From Chloroflexota bacterium (GTDB lineage: Bacteria; Chloroflexota; UBA5177; JANWHV01), in NCBI GenBank assembly GCA_025450255.1, contig JANWHV010000140.1, positions 1 through 6,796 on the forward strand: a DNA stretch of 6,796 nt, written 5' to 3'. Positions 4,614 through 6,796 of the stretch are shown here, in pieces. Both the position numbers and the translations under genes were made by a program. Position 1 is the stretch's first letter; every line of letters starts with the position of its first letter. The notes beneath the pieces were generated by a model. That model ran no database searches, had not been told where the DNA came from, and worked only from the letters and a program-made list of their open reading frames with translations.

Positions 4614-6428
4614 TCACATACTGGCGGTGCTCTGCTCCAACTCATCGACCAGGGAGGCGAAGTAGCGCACGGCCATGCGCAGCGGTTCAGGACTGGTCAT
4701 GTCCACGCCCGCGAGCCGCAACAACTCCAGCGGCGGTCGCGTGTTTCCCAGGGTCAGCATATGGAGCCAGCGGTCCACTGCCGGCTGACCCTCGTGCTCG
4801 ATCAACTCGGCCACGGCGCAACCGCACGACAGGCCCGCCGCGTAGGTATAGGGATAAAGGTTTACATAAAAGTGCGGCTGTTGCGCCCAGTACAGGCGCG
4901 CGCCATCGTCGACCGCCACGGCGCCGGCGAAGAACCGCTCAAACACCGCGCCCTGCTCCTCCACGATCGCGTCCAGCGTAAGGGGCTTGCCGGCTTCCGC
5001 CAGCGCATACAGGCGGCGTTCGAAATGTCCCTCCAATAAGTGGGTGACCATGTTATGCGTGAACGTGCGGAGCAGCTGCACGATAATCCAGCGGCGCATG
5101 CGTGTATCGCTCGTGACGCTCAACAGGTGCCGGCCCAGGAGCATCTCGTTCGCGGTGGACGGCGCCTCGATCATGAAGATAGGCGAGGCGGCCTCCATGT
5201 TGCTCAAGGATTGCCGGCGCATCGCCAGCGCGCCGTGGCCTGCGTGCCCAAGCTCGTGCGCGAGCGTAAACGCGCTGCGCAGCGTATCTCGCCAGGTCGT
5301 GAACACGTAGGGGTGGACGCCATACACCGGGGCACAGAAGGCGCCGCTCCGTTTCCCCACATTATCGGCCAGGTCGATCCACCGGTTAGCAAACGCGGCG
5401 GAGACGATCGCCCCATACTCATCTCCCAGTGGGCGAAGCGCCTCCTGAATCAGGCGCGCGCTCTCCGCGAAGGTCGTCACCGGCGCGAACTCGGGATCGA
5501 GTGGGGCTTCGAGGTCGTAGCGCTGGAGCTGGTCTATGCCGTTCAGCCTGGCGCGCAAGGTCATCAGCCGGCGGACATGCGGCGCCATCTCGTCGTGTAC
5601 CACGTCGAGCACGGTATGATAGAGCGCCGGCGGCACCCGCTGTCCGTCGAGGATCATCTCCGTGGCGGAACCATAGCGCCGCAACCGGGCCATGGTCACG
5701 TTGTGATTGATATGGGTCGCGAGCGCGGTTGCCAGGGTTGCCTTCCGCTGGCTCAAGCCGGCGGCTAGCGACTCGGCGGCAGCCCTGCGCACTTCACGAT
5801 CGGCGGCCTGCGATTGCCACACGAAGTAACTGGAAATGGAGACGGGTATCGTTTGTCCAGCCGCGTCCCGGATCGGCGCGCATGTCATATCGACCGCCGT
5901 GGCCATCCGCCAGATGCTGTAGGGCGCGGACATTGTCTCGCCCAGGGCCGCCAGCGTTTTTTCCGTCTCGGGGTGGAGCAGGTGATCGCGCTGCCGGATC
6001 GCTTCCTCGAGCAGCACGCGAAAATTCGCCAGCCCCTGCTCTTCGGCCAGATAGCTCTCGATCCTTCCCTCGGGCAGCGCGGCGAGGTCCGTGGTCAAGA
6101 ACGAGCCTGCCGCGTCGACTCTGGCGGCGAGCGCGTCAAACCGAGCGTCCATCGCCTGGGCCGGAGCCGACGTGCCGTCCACGGATGCGCCGAGGGCGGC
6201 ATACGCGCCCAGTCGTTCCATGGTCTGGAGAAGTGTTTCGCGGCTGCTCAGGCACGCGAGAAGCGTCGCGGCGCCCTCACCGAGCCGCCCCGCGAAGGCA
6301 GACAGGGCCGTGACCTGTGACTCCACACGCTCGAAATCCGCCGCCCATGCCTCGGGGCTCGCATAGATGTCGGCGAGATTCCAGGTGTGTGCGACGGGCA
6401 CCTGATCCCGTGTCGGTCGTTCGGGCAC
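4614..6428 (-). CDS. pepF: Oligoendopeptidase F, M3B zinc metallopeptidase
   Basis: The 604-residue product has the usual length of PepF, a cytoplasmic zinc enzyme that cuts short peptides internally. The zinc site is intact: HELGH (391-395) gives two His ligands and the catalytic Glu392, and Glu421 in MIEAPSTANEML, 26 residues after the second His, is the expected third ligand. Upstream, GAFCAPVYGVHPYVFTTW (362-379) is the conserved segment before the active-site helix. HFYVNLYPYTYAAG (519-532) is the His/Tyr-rich substrate-binding loop typical of the family. The N-terminal HTWNLADIYASPEAW (14-28) matches the normal family start. No signal peptide is present. GTG at 6426-6428 is chosen as start because GGGAGGT (6437-6443) lies eight bases upstream and the family similarity begins just after it. 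It converges on the truncated methyltransferase gene, 101 bases apart. Roles proposed for the family include peptide recycling and signal-peptide degradation; the substrate here is unknown. Confidence 0.95.
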   Translation of the reverse strand: MPERPTRDQVPVAHTWNLADIYASPEAWAADFERVESQVTALSAFAGRLGEGAATLLACLSSRETLLQTMERLGAYAALGASVDGTSAPAQAMDARFDALAARVDAAGSFLTTDLAALPEGRIESYLAEEQGLANFRVLLEEAIRQRDHLLHPETEKTLAALGETMSAPYSIWRMATAVDMTCAPIRDAAGQTIPVSISSYFVWQSQAADREVRRAAAESLAAGLSQRKATLATALATHINHNVTMARLRRYGSATEMILDGQRVPPALYHTVLDVVHDEMAPHVRRLMTLRARLNGIDQLQRYDLEAPLDPEFAPVTTFAESARLIQEALRPLGDEYGAIVSAAFANRWIDLADNVGKRSGAFCAPVYGVHPYVFTTWRDTLRSAFTLAHELGHAGHGALAMRRQSLSNMEAASPIFMIEAPSTANEMLLGRHLLSVTSDTRMRRWIIVQLLRTFTHNMVTHLLEGHFERRLYALAEAGKPLTLDAIVEEQGAVFERFFAGAVAVDDGARLYWAQQPHFYVNLYPYTYAAGLSCGCAVAELIEHEGQPAVDRWLHMLTLGNTRPPLELLRLAGVDMTSPEPLRMAVRYFASLVDELEQSTASM

Positions 6429-6436
6429 CGTGCCGT

Positions 6437-6443
6437 ACCTCCC
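6437..6443 (-). promoter_or_regulatory. Ribosome binding site that decides the pepF GTG start
   Basis: GGGAGGT on the - strand, eight bases before GTG at 6426-6428. An upstream in-frame ATG at 6576-6578 would add 50 Pro/Gly/Arg-rich residues with no family similarity and has no comparable site. Confidence 0.8.
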
Positions 6444-6621
6444 GTGGATTATCCGCGCCGGCGGCGGCGAAAGCGCCTCGGCTCCCCACGTCCTGGCATT
6501 CCCGACTGGACGCGGGGGCGCTTCTCCCATGGTACCAGTCCGCGACCGTATGCTTTTGCTGCCCCCGCCCTGACGCACTACGGCCTCTACTTATGTGCCA
6601 GCATAGCCGGACGTGAGGAAG

Positions 6622-6643
6622 GTCCGAAACGCAGGTTCCGGAC
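6622..6643 (-). terminator. Hairpin downstream of the GntR-type gene, possible terminator
   Basis: Read on the - strand, GTCCGGAAC pairs with GTTTCGGAC around a CTGC loop. All nine positions pair, one of them as G-U. On the + strand the same position would be an A-C mismatch, so the structure favours a - strand transcript. It begins 27 bases after the regulator's TAA (6671-6673). The following bases are pyrimidine-rich (CTTCCTC) but not a true U-tract, so intrinsic termination is uncertain; it may instead protect a 3' end. Confidence 0.4.
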
Positions 6644-6670
6644 GCCGCCAGCCAGATGATGGTCGCTTGC

Positions 6671-6796
6671 TTACCGCTCCAGCTCCACGTAGAACCGGTA
6701 GCGGTCGCCGCGGTAGGTCGAGCGGACGTACTCGCAGAGCACCTCCCGCCCCTGCCAGATCGCCAGACTGCGGCGCTGGATGCGGAGCACGGGCGC
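6671..6796 (-). CDS. GntR/HutC-family regulator, C-terminal end of UTRA domain (5' end outside window)
   Basis: The - strand is open from the right edge to TAA (6671-6673), giving 41 residues, beginning APVLRIQRRSLAIWQGREVL and ending EYVRSTYRGDRYRFYVELER. This is the characteristic end of the UTRA ligand-binding domain of HutC/FarR-type GntR regulators: a P-x-L-x-I-x-R strand, a segment in which the effector-sensing domain closes, and the near-invariant YRGDRYRF-VEL terminus. Family members are dimeric winged-helix repressors released by small ligands such as sugar phosphates, urocanate or fatty acids. The DNA-binding half and the part of the pocket that would hint at the ligand are outside the window. 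It lies on the same strand as pepF, 242 bases upstream, with a hairpin between, so co-transcription is not supported. Confidence 0.8.
   Translation of the reverse strand, partial: APVLRIQRRSLAIWQGREVLCEYVRSTYRGDRYRFYVELER

Larger units (their letters stand above)
6429..6670. other. 242-base gap between the GntR-type regulator and pepF
   Basis: No gene supported. It contains the pepF ribosome binding site and a strong hairpin near the regulator end (6622-6643). A TATGCT box on the - strand (about 6602-6607) could be a -10 for pepF, but its -35 partner is poor, so no promoter is called. Confidence 0.5.

Noticed and set aside
5040..5768. A 242-codon + strand frame, along with others at 4458-5039 and 5814-6320.
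   Set aside because: All lie opposite the pepF coding sequence, which carries intact catalytic motifs, and they lack credible domains or start signals.
6429..6578. A 50-residue N-terminal extension of pepF starting at ATG 6576-6578.
   Set aside because: The residues are Pro/Gly/Arg-rich without family similarity, and GTG at 6426-6428 has a near-perfect ribosome binding site and gives the normal family length.
6586..6600. TGGCAC on the - strand as a sigma-54 -24 element for pepF.
   Set aside because: The required TTGC-type -12 element is absent at the fixed spacing (TAGA instead).

Overview
The window is GC-rich chromosomal DNA from a proteobacterium, most likely a gammaproteobacterium. This rests on composition, strong Shine-Dalgarno sites, sigma-70-like boxes and family content; the genus cannot be named from sequence alone. 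I see no phage, transposase, integrase, tRNA, rRNA or CRISPR signature. The genes are mainly housekeeping or accessory metabolic genes.

Layout, left to right. (1) The C-terminal part of a tetratricopeptide-repeat (TPR) protein on the + strand, cut by the left edge (2-706). (2) A short, unrecognised, charged 110-residue protein on the - strand (688-1020) whose end overlaps the TPR gene by 19 bases. (3) A 220-base gap holding two imperfect 30-base direct repeats. (4) An SPFH/Band-7 membrane protein of the stomatin/paraslipin/QmcA type, - strand (1241-2140), with no NfeD partner beside it. (5) A 354-base gap with a 23-base direct repeat. (6) A complete membrane acyl-CoA delta-9-type fatty acid desaturase, - strand (2495-3448), with all nine expected iron-binding histidines. 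(7) A 575-base divergent regulatory region with a good - strand promoter, nested inverted repeats and a 9-base motif shared by the two outward-facing promoter candidates. (8) A + strand gene (4024-4512) that encodes only the N-terminal winged-helix dimerisation domain of a class I O-methyltransferase; the catalytic SAM domain is absent. (9) An M3B oligoendopeptidase F on the - strand (4614-6428), starting at GTG with a near-perfect ribosome binding site. (10) The last 41 codons of a GntR/HutC-type regulator (UTRA domain), - strand (6671-6796), cut by the right edge.

No strong multi-gene operon is visible. The - strand genes are separated by gaps of 220 to 354 bases, each with its own ribosome binding site. 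The SPFH protein and the desaturase both concern membrane lipid state (microdomain scaffolding and acyl-chain unsaturation), so a shared membrane role is conceivable but is only inference. The most unusual items are the methyltransferase gene lacking its catalytic half, the structured region between it and the desaturase, and the unidentified 110-residue protein. I found no convincing evidence of a wholly new multi-gene system.
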